From Crocinitomicaceae bacterium (lineage in GTDB: Bacteria > Bacteroidota > Bacteroidia > Flavobacteriales_D > Crocinitomicaceae), in contig JAQXBM010000001.1 in NCBI GenBank assembly GCA_029252405.1, positions 1-64,000 on the forward strand: DNA of 64,000 nt, read 5' to 3'. Each line of letters opens with the position of its first letter. Within the stretch, counting starts at the first letter, position 1. Both the position numbers and the translations under genes were made by a program. Below, in pieces: positions 1 through 8,577 of this stretch. The notes below the pieces were generated by a model that was given only the letters and a program-made list of their open reading frames with translations, was not told the DNA's origin and did not search any database.

Positions 1-35
1 GAGAATAAATCTCTCCTCCTTTAATTTATTTGAAG

Positions 36-251
36 TTATTTCTTTTTCTTCTTATTCTGTTTGTTAACCCATTTATCGCTTTTCATTTCTCCGAGTATGG
101 TAACATTCTTCATTCTTGAATAATCAGCTGCGGCCATTTGCATTTGTTCCTCAGTATCTCTTCTGATTAAAACGCCTCCGCTACCCTGATTCTTCACTTC
201 TATATAAAAGCCATCTTTTAATCGAGCTGGCTTAGTTGCTGGTCTTCCCAT
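36..251 (-). CDS. Small Lys-rich conserved-type hypothetical protein (71 aa)
   Basis: A 71-residue protein with no signal peptide or membrane segment. The first half is mixed (GFYIEVKNQGSGGVLIRRDT), and the end is strongly basic, closing with a run of lysines (NKQNKKKKK). Such a tail suggests nucleic-acid or ribosome contact, but this is inference. It begins at an ATG and is followed upstream by a separate minus-strand gene about 75 nt away. I do not recognise the family with confidence. The reading frame looks real because composition matches the neighbours and no competing frame exists here. Confidence 0.65.
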   Translation of the reverse strand: MGRPATKPARLKDGFYIEVKNQGSGGVLIRRDTEEQMQMAAADYSRMKNVTILGEMKSDKWVNKQNKKKKK

Positions 252-326
252 GTTACTTGTAATCTAAAATTATTATTCCGCGTAATATAACAAAGAATAG
301 TAGACCGCCAACTAAATTGTGATATT

Positions 327-824
327 TTATGAATCCAGTATATCTTGCTGAGGAACTGCCGATGGATTTACGCTGGATTGCTTCGCGTATCTCACCGCCT
401 GCACCAGCCCAACAATCATGAAGGCCATCATTACAAGACTGTAAAACACAAATCCTCCTCCAACTTCATCATACGAAATGGCTCCAGGGTCAACCATCAC
501 CAAGAGGTTCCACAAGAAGAAGATTCCTGAAAGGGACAGACCAATAATTGATAAGACTTTATTCGTCTTTGTTTTCGTTTTAATCAAACCAAGAATTCCT
601 GCCAGAATGAAAAATGCAAAGAAGAAGAATGAAACGATTGCTCCTAACAAGGTTTCGTCCTCACCGTAATTCGTGTAACTGTTGTATCCGTAGCTGCTGT
701 AGCTGTATGGATCATAATCGTAGTAGCTCATAAAACGAGCGCTTTCCACTTCAGCGATAAAAAATCCAATTACGAATAGGAAAATAAACGACAAAACGAT
801 GCCGACAATGTATAATGCTTTCAT
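327..824 (-). CDS. Four-TM membrane protein with Tyr-rich loop (165 aa)
   Basis: Hydrophobic segments lie at about residues 2-25, 59-82, 90-111 and 123-147, giving a four-helix inner-membrane protein. Between the first two helices is an unusual loop (about residues 34-57) built almost only of Tyr, Ser, Asp, Asn and Gly. The C-terminal tail is short and polar. No catalytic motif is visible and no function can be assigned. It stands alone: the upstream neighbour starts about 660 nt away in the same direction and the gap between them (825-870) is AT-rich with no clear structure. Confidence 0.75.
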   Translation of the reverse strand: MKALYIVGIVLSFIFLFVIGFFIAEVESARFMSYYDYDPYSYSSYGYNSYTNYGEDETLLGAIVSFFFFAFFILAGILGLIKTKTKTNKVLSIIGLSLSGIFFLWNLLVMVDPGAISYDEVGGGFVFYSLVMMAFMIVGLVQAVRYAKQSSVNPSAVPQQDILDS

Positions 825-870
825 TTAATAGGTATTAAAGTTAATTTGAATTCAATAATAATCAAAACAT

Positions 871-1488
871 TCAATCTATACAATAGAATGTCCCTGATTC
901 ACTCATTTCCATCTTAATTACATTCCAAAATACAAGAACAGAAACGATTCCGTCAATTTTATTTTTTGAAAGAGAAAGAGATCGATACAATTTGGAAATA
1001 GTCACCCTTTCGAACTCACGAATGGTTTGGATTAACTGCAAGGTATCTTCATCAAATGATTCCGGTCGGTTGACTCCGTATTTCTCCAATCGCCAAATCT
1101 TCTCCAAAATCTTATTTCCAAGCAAGGTATGATCTTCCACTCTCACGTAAGAACGCAATCGACCTTCTTCGTCTGGCGCCTTATGTTTCAGTTCCGATTT
1201 ATCCACGACAATCTCCAAAACAAAATGATGACCTTCTCTCCAGGTTTTTGATTCAAATTTCACTTCAGGTTTCGTGTACATAGATGACGCTCCCTCTATC
1301 ATGTGGAATTCTTCCTCCGGATTGACTCCAGCAATCTTTCCGTTGTCCTTCACTCCAATAAGCAGACTACCGCCATACGAATTGGCAAACGCGACCAATG
1401 TCCGTGCGATCTTACGTTGATCATCAATACGGAACTTGAAATCCAATTGGGCTCCTTCACCTTTCGATATGCGTTGTTTTAAGTCCAT
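871..1488 (-). CDS. AlbA_2 (Schlafen-type) domain protein
   Basis: The N-terminal half carries the AlbA_2 signature: a polar GAQLDFK start, then RTLVAFANSYGGSLLIGVKD and a GKIAGV turn, at roughly residues 10-55 of the chosen protein. AlbA_2 domains bind nucleic acid or sit in transcription regulators. The C-terminal 70 residues (REFERVTISKLYRSLSLSK) resemble a winged-helix DNA-binding module. The frame is open up to 1512, but the ATG at 1488 forms a TAATG stop-start overlap with aroE, so I prefer it (205 aa); the longer form would be 213 aa. It is therefore likely translationally coupled to aroE. Exact role unknown. Confidence 0.85.
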   Translation of the reverse strand: MDLKQRISKGEGAQLDFKFRIDDQRKIARTLVAFANSYGGSLLIGVKDNGKIAGVNPEEEFHMIEGASSMYTKPEVKFESKTWREGHHFVLEIVVDKSELKHKAPDEEGRLRSYVRVEDHTLLGNKILEKIWRLEKYGVNRPESFDEDTLQLIQTIREFERVTISKLYRSLSLSKNKIDGIVSVLVFWNVIKMEMSESGTFYCID

Positions 1489-2216
1489 TATTCTCCTATC
1501 CAGATTTTCCAAGATTTCAACGCCTGCTCGCGCAACATTGATTTTCCGTTCAAGATCATTGCTCCTTCCGATTCTGCGTACTCCAAAAACTTCGTTTTCT
1601 CTGGATTATAGATCAAATCGACCGCAAGATGCTCGTGGGATAGATGAGAATATGGAATATCAAGGAAATCATTTATATTCGGAAACGTTCCGACTGGAGT
1701 CGTATTGACCAATAATTTGCACGCTTGAAGCATGTGGTGATTCACTTCGTTGTAATGGAACTGATTCGAACCTCGAGGATCTCGTGAGATAAAAATCACA
1801 TCTACTCCAATGTTCTTGAGAACATATTCGACAGCCTTTGAAGCGCCACCTGTTCCAAAAATGATTGCACGCTCGTGTCGATTGGTTAAAAATGGCTTGA
1901 TACTTTGATGAAAACCGAAAGCGTCCGTATTATGCCCCACTCTCTTTCCATTCACCACTTGAACGACGTTCACTGCCCCGATGGCTTTTGCTTCATCTGA
2001 TAATTCATCCAAAAAAGGAATGATCGCTTCTTTATAAGGTATGGTTACATTGAAACCATGAATATCTTTCTGAAATAAGTCGACGACCTGATCAATTGTC
2101 TCGAGTTCGTAGTTTTGATAACTAGCATCGATGGCATTCTCACGAAAGTAATATTCAAAAAAGGACTTCGAAAAGGAGTGTCCCAGTGATCTACCGATCA
2201 ATCCGTAGGTTTTCAT
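1488..2216 (-). CDS. aroE: Shikimate dehydrogenase (NADP+)
   Basis: Reduces 3-dehydroshikimate to shikimate in aromatic amino-acid and folate precursor synthesis; cytosolic. The N-terminus has the shikimate-binding GRSLGHSFSKSFF motif (about residues 8-20), followed by NVTIPYKEA with the catalytic Lys and HNTDAFGF with the partner Asp. The Rossmann glycine motif GTGGASKAVE follows near residue 120. At 242 aa it is shorter than the enterobacterial enzyme (about 270) but normal for Bacteroidota. Its ATG overlaps the end of the DUF368 gene by 4 nt, and its stop overlaps the start of the AlbA_2 gene, so the four genes from 3460 down to 871 look like one operon. Confidence 0.95.
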   Translation of the reverse strand: MKTYGLIGRSLGHSFSKSFFEYYFRENAIDASYQNYELETIDQVVDLFQKDIHGFNVTIPYKEAIIPFLDELSDEAKAIGAVNVVQVVNGKRVGHNTDAFGFHQSIKPFLTNRHERAIIFGTGGASKAVEYVLKNIGVDVIFISRDPRGSNQFHYNEVNHHMLQACKLLVNTTPVGTFPNINDFLDIPYSHLSHEHLAVDLIYNPEKTKFLEYAESEGAMILNGKSMLREQALKSWKIWIGE

Positions 2217-3145
2217 TTTTCTTTTGGAGCAAAACGTTCAAGGATGAAAATAACTAAAAATCCTCCAACGGCGCATCCAATTGCTAACCATAATTGTGGG
2301 TCGCCCACAAAATCTTCGTTTGGCAAAACATTCCCCATCATCCAATCTTCTCTTCCGTCAGAATGAACTACCAAGGGCTCATCTCCTAAGCGCATTTTCC
2401 ATGGCCACACTTTATATAGTGAGCCAATCATGAATCCTGTAAGCAAGGTAATCGTGATTTCGCGGAATCGCGAGAAAAGAAATTTCAAGATCCGTGCGAA
2501 AGACAAAAGTCCAATCCCACAACCTATAGCGAACAAGCCAATGATCATCCAATCTCTATCGGCGATTGCGCCATAGACTATATGGTAGCTTCCCATCAGA
2601 ATCAGAATAAACGATCCTGATATACCTGGAAGAATCATTGCGCAAATTGCGATCGCACCACTTAAAACGATGTACCATTTTGCGTCAATTGATGCTGTAG
2701 TTTGAATGGAAGAAATCCAGAATGCAATAGCAATACCAATTAGTAGTGAAGCGATGGTTCCTATCGACCATTTCTTGACGCTTTTACCGATCATCCAGAC
2801 GCTGGCGATAATCAGCCCAAAAAAGAAACTCCATAATAAAACTGGATGCGCCTCCAAAAGGTACATGACGACTTTTGAAAGTGTGAATATAGATATTCCA
2901 ATTCCTGCAAAAAGAAAGACAAAAAATGTTCCGTTGATGTGTTTCCACAGTGCAGGTGTACCTTCCTTACGCCATACTACCAAAGCCTGAAGGTTGAATT
3001 TATTCAAAGAGTCGATTAGCTCTTCGTAAATCCCGGAAATAAACGCGATTGTTCCTCCCGAAACACCAGGCACAACATCTGCAGCACCCATCGCCATTCC
3101 TTTCAGTGTTAAAATAAAGTTTTGGAGTAGATTTCGTTTTGGCAT
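2213..3145 (-). CDS. DUF368 membrane protein, probable undecaprenyl-phosphate translocase (PopT family)
   Basis: A polytopic protein of about 8-10 membrane segments. It has the hallmark DUF368 N-terminus KGMAMGAADVVPGVSGGTIA and, in the second half, the related PGISGSFILILMGSY. These two Pro-Gly-x-Ser-Gly elements form an internal repeat. DUF368 proteins have been shown in other bacteria to recycle undecaprenyl phosphate across the inner membrane for cell-wall and glycan synthesis (PopT). The assignment here is by family only. The gene starts directly after the rhodanese stop (no gap) and overlaps aroE by 4 nt. The C-terminus ends in a helix and a short basic tail. Confidence 0.92.
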   Translation of the reverse strand: MPKRNLLQNFILTLKGMAMGAADVVPGVSGGTIAFISGIYEELIDSLNKFNLQALVVWRKEGTPALWKHINGTFFVFLFAGIGISIFTLSKVVMYLLEAHPVLLWSFFFGLIIASVWMIGKSVKKWSIGTIASLLIGIAIAFWISSIQTTASIDAKWYIVLSGAIAICAMILPGISGSFILILMGSYHIVYGAIADRDWMIIGLFAIGCGIGLLSFARILKFLFSRFREITITLLTGFMIGSLYKVWPWKMRLGDEPLVVHSDGREDWMMGNVLPNEDFVGDPQLWLAIGCAVGGFLVIFILERFAPKEK

Positions 3146-3460
3146 TTAATATGATTCTAAGTGAGTAGCAATTTTTTCAATCCAAGCGAGAATACCACCT
3201 TTCATTACGACAACATTCGAGAAGTCGTGTTCTGTAATGAGGATATTAGCAACTGCTTCCGCTCGTTTGCCTGATCGGCACATTACCGCAATTGCTTTAT
3301 CTCGTGGGAGCTCGTCCAAACGTCCGAACAGTTCATCCATAGGAATCTGCAAGGAATTAATTGAGCAGATATCAAATTCGTATTGATCGCGGACATCTAG
3401 AATAACCATCTTTCCAGATTCGACCTCATTAAAGATTTCTTCAACAGACAAGTACTTCAT
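3146..3460 (-). CDS. Single-domain rhodanese-like protein
   Basis: A 104-residue stand-alone rhodanese fold. It has the VILDVRDQYEFD segment near residue 19 and the active-site loop VMCRSGKRA with Cys61, so it should carry a persulfide and act in sulfur transfer or as a thiol sensor in the cytosol. Length is typical of GlpE-like single-domain proteins. It is the first gene of the run leading to DUF368 and aroE; its stop abuts the DUF368 start codon. The pairing with DUF368 gives no obvious biochemical link. Confidence 0.92.
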   Translation of the reverse strand: MKYLSVEEIFNEVESGKMVILDVRDQYEFDICSINSLQIPMDELFGRLDELPRDKAIAVMCRSGKRAEAVANILITEHDFSNVVVMKGGILAWIEKIATHLESY

Positions 3461-3526
3461 TTTTCAATTCAATTTTGCGCAGCAAATGTAATCAGAATCT
3501 GACTAATCTAGAGCGCACAATTTAAA

Positions 3527-4009
3527 CTAAGCTTTGACTCTTACGGAAACAATCATTTCGAATGTCGCAACCGTTTCATTTTTAGAATTTTTCGCGAGAA
3601 CGTTTATTGGTTCATTGATTCTTTCTCCTTGTTCCAGCGATCTATTCATGGCATCTTTAACGATTGCACCGTCCTCAGAAACAAACACGATATCTGATTC
3701 AGCGCGCATCAAAAACTCAGCGTTCATTCCTTTGAAAGCAAACGACACCTTCTTTCCCATTTGCTCGGCAAAATAGAAAGCGTGTAATCCAGCTGCGACA
3801 TCTGCACCAACTGCCAACGCACCAAAGTACATTGAACGGAGGTGATTTTTCGTTCTTCTGCGCAAGCGAATTTTTACAGCCGCTTCGGCATCATCGAGCT
3901 TAATGAGTTTTGGCTTCACAAATCCAATGATTGGAATCTTTGCAAACCCTAACAGGAAAAGCATCCATTTCATTTTTTTTAAGGAAATTTCCTTACTTGG
4001 CTTGCTCAT
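3527..4009 (-). CDS. DUF4442 hot-dog fold protein, thioesterase-like
   Basis: A 160-residue protein that resembles the DUF4442 branch of the PaaI/hot-dog superfamily. It has an N-terminal hydrophobic helix with FVKPKLIKLDD, then RRRTKNHLRSMYFGALAVGADVAAGLHAF, where the Asn-His and Asp of the hot-dog helix sit, and a final beta-rich half. Members of the fold hydrolyse or bind acyl-CoA; activity is not proven for DUF4442. The start codon lies inside the end of the upstream nitronate monooxygenase-like gene (17-nt overlap), so the two are likely co-translated. Confidence 0.85.
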   Translation of the reverse strand: MSKPSKEISLKKMKWMLFLLGFAKIPIIGFVKPKLIKLDDAEAAVKIRLRRRTKNHLRSMYFGALAVGADVAAGLHAFYFAEQMGKKVSFAFKGMNAEFLMRAESDIVFVSEDGAIVKDAMNRSLEQGERINEPINVLAKNSKNETVATFEMIVSVRVKA

Positions 4010-4967
4010 ATTCTTTCTTTATGGATGCAACAATTTCTCCAAGTGGACGAACAGACTTCACATGTTCAATGGAAGGTCCGGCGCACCAAACTGTTTTATA
4101 AGTTGTGCTGAACGCGGCTTTTTGCAATTTCTTCATTCCTTTCATGAATGTGAATGCTTTGAACCACTTTTTCAGTCGTTTATTCTTGTTCAAGAAACGC
4201 TCGAACCAATTTTGCTTCGTTCCAACTTTCTCAACATATGGAGTATTGATAACAGTACATGGTGTTCCTGAAAGCTTCGTGGTCATGACGATGTCATCTT
4301 TTCCATAATCCACGCAGGCTTGCTTGTATTCATCTGAAACTCCGGCCTCTTCAGAAGCAATAAACACACTTCCCATTGATAGACCGTCTGCTCCGAATTC
4401 CACCATTTCTCTCGCTTCAAAACCATTTCCAACACCACCTGCAGAAATAACTGGGATGTTGCATTCTTTTTTCAGTAAAGGCAATAATTCCTTGAAAGAC
4501 ATCGGTCCGGCATGACCACCAGCTTCCTTATTTACCGCGATTACAGCGTCAGCTCCTAGTGCCTCCACTTTTTTCGCGAATCGTACGTCTACGACATCAC
4601 AAAAAACCTTTACTCCAGCTTCTTTACATTGCTTGATTGTCTCCTCCGGTGATCCCAACGAAGTAATCAAATAATCAACTTTCTCTTCGCAACAAGCTTT
4701 GAGCTGTTCTTTGTACAAAAAGTTCGATTTATTGACGATCAAATTGATCCCAAAAGGTCCGCTTGCCTCTTTTTTGAGCTCGCGAATGACTTTTTTCAAC
4801 TCATCAACTGTTCTATAATTCAATGCTGGAATCGCGCCAGTAACACCAGCTTTCGTAGCTTCAATAATCATTTCCTTATTGGAAACGAGGAACATAGGTG
4901 CAACAATCATAGGGAAATCTATCCCTAGCATTTTGCTCAATGCAGCTTCTTTTGGATCTAAATTCAT
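3993..4967 (-). CDS. Nitronate monooxygenase / 2-nitropropane dioxygenase-like FMN enzyme
   Basis: A 324-residue TIM-barrel flavoprotein. Visible elements are the N-terminal FPMIVAPM substrate/FMN strand, the EAGGHAG loop with the conserved His at about residue 152, and the phosphate-binding PVISAGGVGNG and GADGLSMGSVF segments. The family oxidises alkyl nitronates; some relatives are enoyl-ACP reductases (FabK) or of unknown substrate. A second, distant paralogue is at 20628-21581. The C-terminal 60 residues are basic and helical. It is first in a two-gene unit with the DUF4442 protein and is divergent from menA. Confidence 0.88.
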   Translation of the reverse strand: MNLDPKEAALSKMLGIDFPMIVAPMFLVSNKEMIIEATKAGVTGAIPALNYRTVDELKKVIRELKKEASGPFGINLIVNKSNFLYKEQLKACCEEKVDYLITSLGSPEETIKQCKEAGVKVFCDVVDVRFAKKVEALGADAVIAVNKEAGGHAGPMSFKELLPLLKKECNIPVISAGGVGNGFEAREMVEFGADGLSMGSVFIASEEAGVSDEYKQACVDYGKDDIVMTTKLSGTPCTVINTPYVEKVGTKQNWFERFLNKNKRLKKWFKAFTFMKGMKKLQKAAFSTTYKTVWCAGPSIEHVKSVRPLGEIVASIKKEYEQAK

Positions 4968-5072
4968 GGCGCGAAGTTAGCCAAAATATATTATGTACGC
5001 ACAATTAATTTCAACTAAAAATCGCAATCCTTTTCCACTCATTATTCCGCTTGGAAACTTTATCTTTGTCAG

Positions 5073-5984
5073 ATGTCACAACCAAAAGCTTGGATCAATG
5101 CAATGCGTTTACGCACACTTCCACTCTCCCTCTCGGGCATCATTATGGGTTCGGCGGTTGCTTACTATCAAGGGTACTGGGATTGGTTGATTTTTTCATT
5201 GGCTATCGCAACAACAATACTCTTTCAAATCGTTTCGAATTTGGCGAATGACTTGGGTGATGGATTGAAGGGCACCGATAACGAAAACCGTGTCGGCCCA
5301 GAAAGAATGGTACAATCTGGTGCGATTTCTCCAAAGCAAATGAAGTTTGCTGTCATTCTAACATCAATATTGAGTTTTTCGGCGGCAGGAATTCTCATTT
5401 ACTTTGGCGCACAAAACATGCCCAGTTCGGTTGTTTGGTTTTATGCGGTATTGGCAATCTTGTGTGTTATCGCCGCAATCACTTACACAGTTGGAAAACG
5501 AGCCTACGGTTACCATGGAATGGGTGATTTGATGGTCTTGATTTTCTTCGGTTTCGTCAGCGTACTTGGCGTTTATTCTTTGTACAGTAAGGAGTTTGTC
5601 CTCGATATGGTTCTTCCAGCAATAACAATTGGATTGCTCAGCACAGCAGTTTTGAACTTGAACAACATGCGCGACTATTCGAATGATGCGAAATCTGGAA
5701 AGAACACCCTCGTCGTGAAGATGGGGCCAAACATGGCGAAGTTGTATCACGCGCTTTTGATCATTATCGCGCTCTCATCTCTCGGTGTTTTCGTTTCTCT
5801 ATTCAAACAACCGATTCTTTTTATTGGTATGCTGCCAGCCGTCATGTTGCTCATTCATTTGCGAAAAGTGATGGCGACAACAGACACGAAGAAATTTGAC
5901 CCTGAATTGAAAGTCGTTGCATTGAGCACTTTTGCCATTTCAATTTTCATGTTCGCCATGTTGATTTATTTGAAACCTGTATAG
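5073..5984 (+). CDS. menA: 1,4-dihydroxy-2-naphthoate polyprenyltransferase
   Basis: UbiA-family inner-membrane prenyltransferase that joins a polyprenyl chain to DHNA in menaquinone synthesis. The family start WINAMRLRTLPLSLSG is at residue 8. The first Asp-rich prenyl-diphosphate motif is NDLGD (residues 59-63), and the second is in NNMRDYSNDAKSGKNTL. About nine membrane segments; 303 aa is the normal length. The start ATG at 5073 keeps the conserved WI-x-A-RLR segment. menC follows after 6 nt, so the two are an operon. Confidence 0.95.
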   Translation: MSQPKAWINAMRLRTLPLSLSGIIMGSAVAYYQGYWDWLIFSLAIATTILFQIVSNLANDLGDGLKGTDNENRVGPERMVQSGAISPKQMKFAVILTSILSFSAAGILIYFGAQNMPSSVVWFYAVLAILCVIAAITYTVGKRAYGYHGMGDLMVLIFFGFVSVLGVYSLYSKEFVLDMVLPAITIGLLSTAVLNLNNMRDYSNDAKSGKNTLVVKMGPNMAKLYHALLIIIALSSLGVFVSLFKQPILFIGMLPAVMLLIHLRKVMATTDTKKFDPELKVVALSTFAISIFMFAMLIYLKPV

Positions 5985-5990
5985 CGAGAT

Positions 5991-7001
5991 ATGAAAGCGC
6001 GATTCAATAAAAGGACCTTTCATTTCAAGAGACCCAGCGGCACCAGTCGGGGTGTTTTGACGGAAAAACATGCTTGGTTCATTGAGGTATGGGAAGAATC
6101 GAACCCTGATATCGTTGGTATTGGAGAGTGCAGCATCATTCCTGGTTTATCGCCTGACTTTGTTGATTTTGAGAATTACGAAGCTAAAGTCGCGGAAACA
6201 TGCTCTAATTTAAATCTGGATTTAAGCGATTGGCCTTCCATCAAATTTGGATTGGAAACAGCTCTACTCGACCTCAAAAACGGCGGTAAAGGTGTTGTTT
6301 TTCAGAACGATTTCAGCACTGGAAGTCGATCTATTCCAATTAATGGACTTATCTGGATGGGTGAGCCCGAATTCATGCAAGAGCAAATCGAAGAAAAGCT
6401 GAAGCAAGGATTCGAAACGATCAAATTGAAAATCGGAGCAATTGATTTTGATTCAGAAATTGAGCTATTGAAATCGATTAGAAATCGATATTCAAAAGAT
6501 GAGATTACCCTGCGTGTAGATGCGAATGGGGCTTTTTCTCCATCAGAAGCATTGGAAAAACTTCAACGATTATCAGAATTGGACATCCACTCTATTGAGC
6601 AACCCATCAAACAAGGGCAGTTCAACGAGATGAAAAAATTATGTTCTGAAACTCCCTTGGATATCGCCCTGGATGAAGAATTGATTGGTGTTAATAAAAC
6701 CGAGGACAAGATAGAATTATTGGATGTGATCCGACCTCAATACATTATTCTCAAACCAAGTTTGCACGGTGGAATTGAAGGAACGAAAGAATGGATTTCG
6801 CTTGCCGAAGAACGAAACATCCCTTGGTGGATTACATCAGCGCTAGAATCTAACATCGGACTAAACGCGATTTGTCAATTGACGGCGGAATATTCAAATC
6901 AACTGCCTCAAGGACTTGGAACGGGTTCGCTCTACACGGATAACGTCCCGAGCCACTTGCAAGTTCAAAAAGGTACCATATCTTTGGCAAATGATGAATG
7001 A
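5991..7001 (+). CDS. menC: o-succinylbenzoate synthase
   Basis: Enolase-superfamily enzyme that dehydrates SHCHC to o-succinylbenzoate in menaquinone synthesis; cytosolic. The catalytic set is all visible: the KLK pair (Lys145/Lys147), metal ligands Asp177 (RVDANGAF), Glu203 (SIEQPI) and Asp228 (ALDEE), and the second catalytic Lys255 (IILKPS). 336 aa, normal length. Sits 6 nt after menA and overlaps the next gene by 8-11 nt, so the three genes are probably one transcript. Confidence 0.95.
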   Translation: MKARFNKRTFHFKRPSGTSRGVLTEKHAWFIEVWEESNPDIVGIGECSIIPGLSPDFVDFENYEAKVAETCSNLNLDLSDWPSIKFGLETALLDLKNGGKGVVFQNDFSTGSRSIPINGLIWMGEPEFMQEQIEEKLKQGFETIKLKIGAIDFDSEIELLKSIRNRYSKDEITLRVDANGAFSPSEALEKLQRLSELDIHSIEQPIKQGQFNEMKKLCSETPLDIALDEELIGVNKTEDKIELLDVIRPQYIILKPSLHGGIEGTKEWISLAEERNIPWWITSALESNIGLNAICQLTAEYSNQLPQGLGTGSLYTDNVPSHLQVQKGTISLANDE

Positions 7002-8577
7002 CCGTTCAACATATAAATCCTACGAACCATATCTATCGAAATGGTTGCCTGTGCTGGTTTTCCTGATTGGATTGTGGTATTTCTGCTTTCGCATTCTTGG
7101 ATCGGGATTGGAATTTATCCCAGGAGACATGGGAGATTCGCGGTTCATCAATTTCCTGCTTGAACACGGTTATCAATGGTCAGCTGGAAATGTAGATTCA
7201 TTTTGGCAAGCTGGATTCATGTACCCCTATCAAGATTCGCTCGCTTTTTCCGATAATATGTTAGGCACGATGCCCTTTTACGGGTTTTGGCGCATGTTCG
7301 GTGTCAGCCAAGAAACCTCGTATCAACTTTGGTGGATGATTATTTGCGCACTCAACTACTGGTCGGCTTACTACGTAATGAAGCGCTGGTTCAAAAGATG
7401 GGATTTAGCCATTATTGCTGCGTGGATTTTTGCGTTTACGATTTTCAATTTGGGACAGCTGAATTACATGCAAATGATGATTCGTTTCATGGTTCCGATT
7501 GTCATATACAGTGGAGTTCGTTTGGTGGACACCTCATCTTGGAAGTACTTCGCGGTTTTCGCACTTGGGATCGTTTATCAGTTTTACGGAGTAATTTACA
7601 CGGGATTCTTCCTCATGTATTTCAGCGTATTCCTGATTGTTCTTTATGCCATTTTTCAAAAGAAATATTGGTTTTTCGTTCCACTTTTCACGAAGAAACA
7701 GCTTCTCTTCACTGCGTCAACCGTTATTGTTTCTGTCCTACTTCTGGCCTGGTTGATGCTTCCCTACTACGAAATGTCTCAACTGATGGGATTCCGCAGT
7801 TACGATGAAGTGAAATGGTATGTCCCTGTGATCATGTCCTACTTTTATGCGCACGAATCTGCATTCGCATGGAAAGTACTGGCTGAAAACTGTCGTCCTG
7901 ATGTCGCCATCTGGTGGATTCAATACACTTTCCCCGGAATGATTCCGCTTTTGGTGTTGTTCACAGCTCCATTTATGTGGTTCTACTGGAAAATCCGTAG
8001 CGTTCAAATTTCATCGCTGACATGGGCGCTTTCCATAGCTACGTTTGTCTTTTTCATTTTCTTCATCAGAAGTTATGATGCTCAAACGATGTACAAATTC
8101 ATGTTTAAGCTACCCGGAATGAGCAGTATGCGCGTCCTAAATCGATACATGCACGTTGAGATTTTCTTCATCGTCGCTTTGTTGATTTCACTTTTATCGC
8201 GCCTACCAAAGAAATGGTCGGCGGTTCTTTTACTCTTGGTAATTTTTGATAATTCATTCTCCACGGATGGATTGATTCGAACGAGTAAAGATGAAATTAC
8301 GAAAAGACGTAAAGTAGCGATTGCCACAGTCAAAAACCGAATAAAGCCTGAGCACGAAGCATATGCCATTTTGGACGATGAAGAAGCATTCTTTGCTACC
8401 CAGATTGATGGAATGGTTGCTTCAAACTATGTTGATCTGCCCACGGTCAATGGATACTCCAGTGGTTGTCCAATTGGATACGGCCACTTCTTCCAAGGGA
8501 CAAACGAAGAAGGGTTGAGAATCTGGTTAGAAACCAATCAACTTGATTCATCCAAAGTCTTGATCATTAAGCGTTAA
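6991..8577 (+). CDS. Large polytopic membrane protein, GT-C glycosyltransferase-like
   Basis: About 11-12 hydrophobic segments followed by a soluble C-terminal part (last 100 residues). The first long loop after TM1 contains FIPGDMGDSRFINFLLEHGY, an acidic segment of the kind found in GT-C lipid-linked sugar transferases. A substrate cannot be named. The frame stays open upstream to 6916, but that part overlaps menC and has no membrane character, so I chose the ATG pair at 6991/6994 (528 or 527 aa), which overlaps the menC stop. Ends convergently with tex, overlapping by 4 nt. Alternative: YfhO-like membrane protein. Confidence 0.85.
   Translation: MMNDRSTYKSYEPYLSKWLPVLVFLIGLWYFCFRILGSGLEFIPGDMGDSRFINFLLEHGYQWSAGNVDSFWQAGFMYPYQDSLAFSDNMLGTMPFYGFWRMFGVSQETSYQLWWMIICALNYWSAYYVMKRWFKRWDLAIIAAWIFAFTIFNLGQLNYMQMMIRFMVPIVIYSGVRLVDTSSWKYFAVFALGIVYQFYGVIYTGFFLMYFSVFLIVLYAIFQKKYWFFVPLFTKKQLLFTASTVIVSVLLLAWLMLPYYEMSQLMGFRSYDEVKWYVPVIMSYFYAHESAFAWKVLAENCRPDVAIWWIQYTFPGMIPLLVLFTAPFMWFYWKIRSVQISSLTWALSIATFVFFIFFIRSYDAQTMYKFMFKLPGMSSMRVLNRYMHVEIFFIVALLISLLSRLPKKWSAVLLLLVIFDNSFSTDGLIRTSKDEITKRRKVAIATVKNRIKPEHEAYAILDDEEAFFATQIDGMVASNYVDLPTVNGYSSGCPIGYGHFFQGTNEEGLRIWLETNQLDSSKVLIIKR

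Noticed and set aside
871-1488. AlbA_2 protein as an antiviral defence gene (Schlafen-like)
   Set aside because: It sits in a housekeeping operon with aroE and shows no nuclease or helicase partner; nothing else nearby looks like defence.
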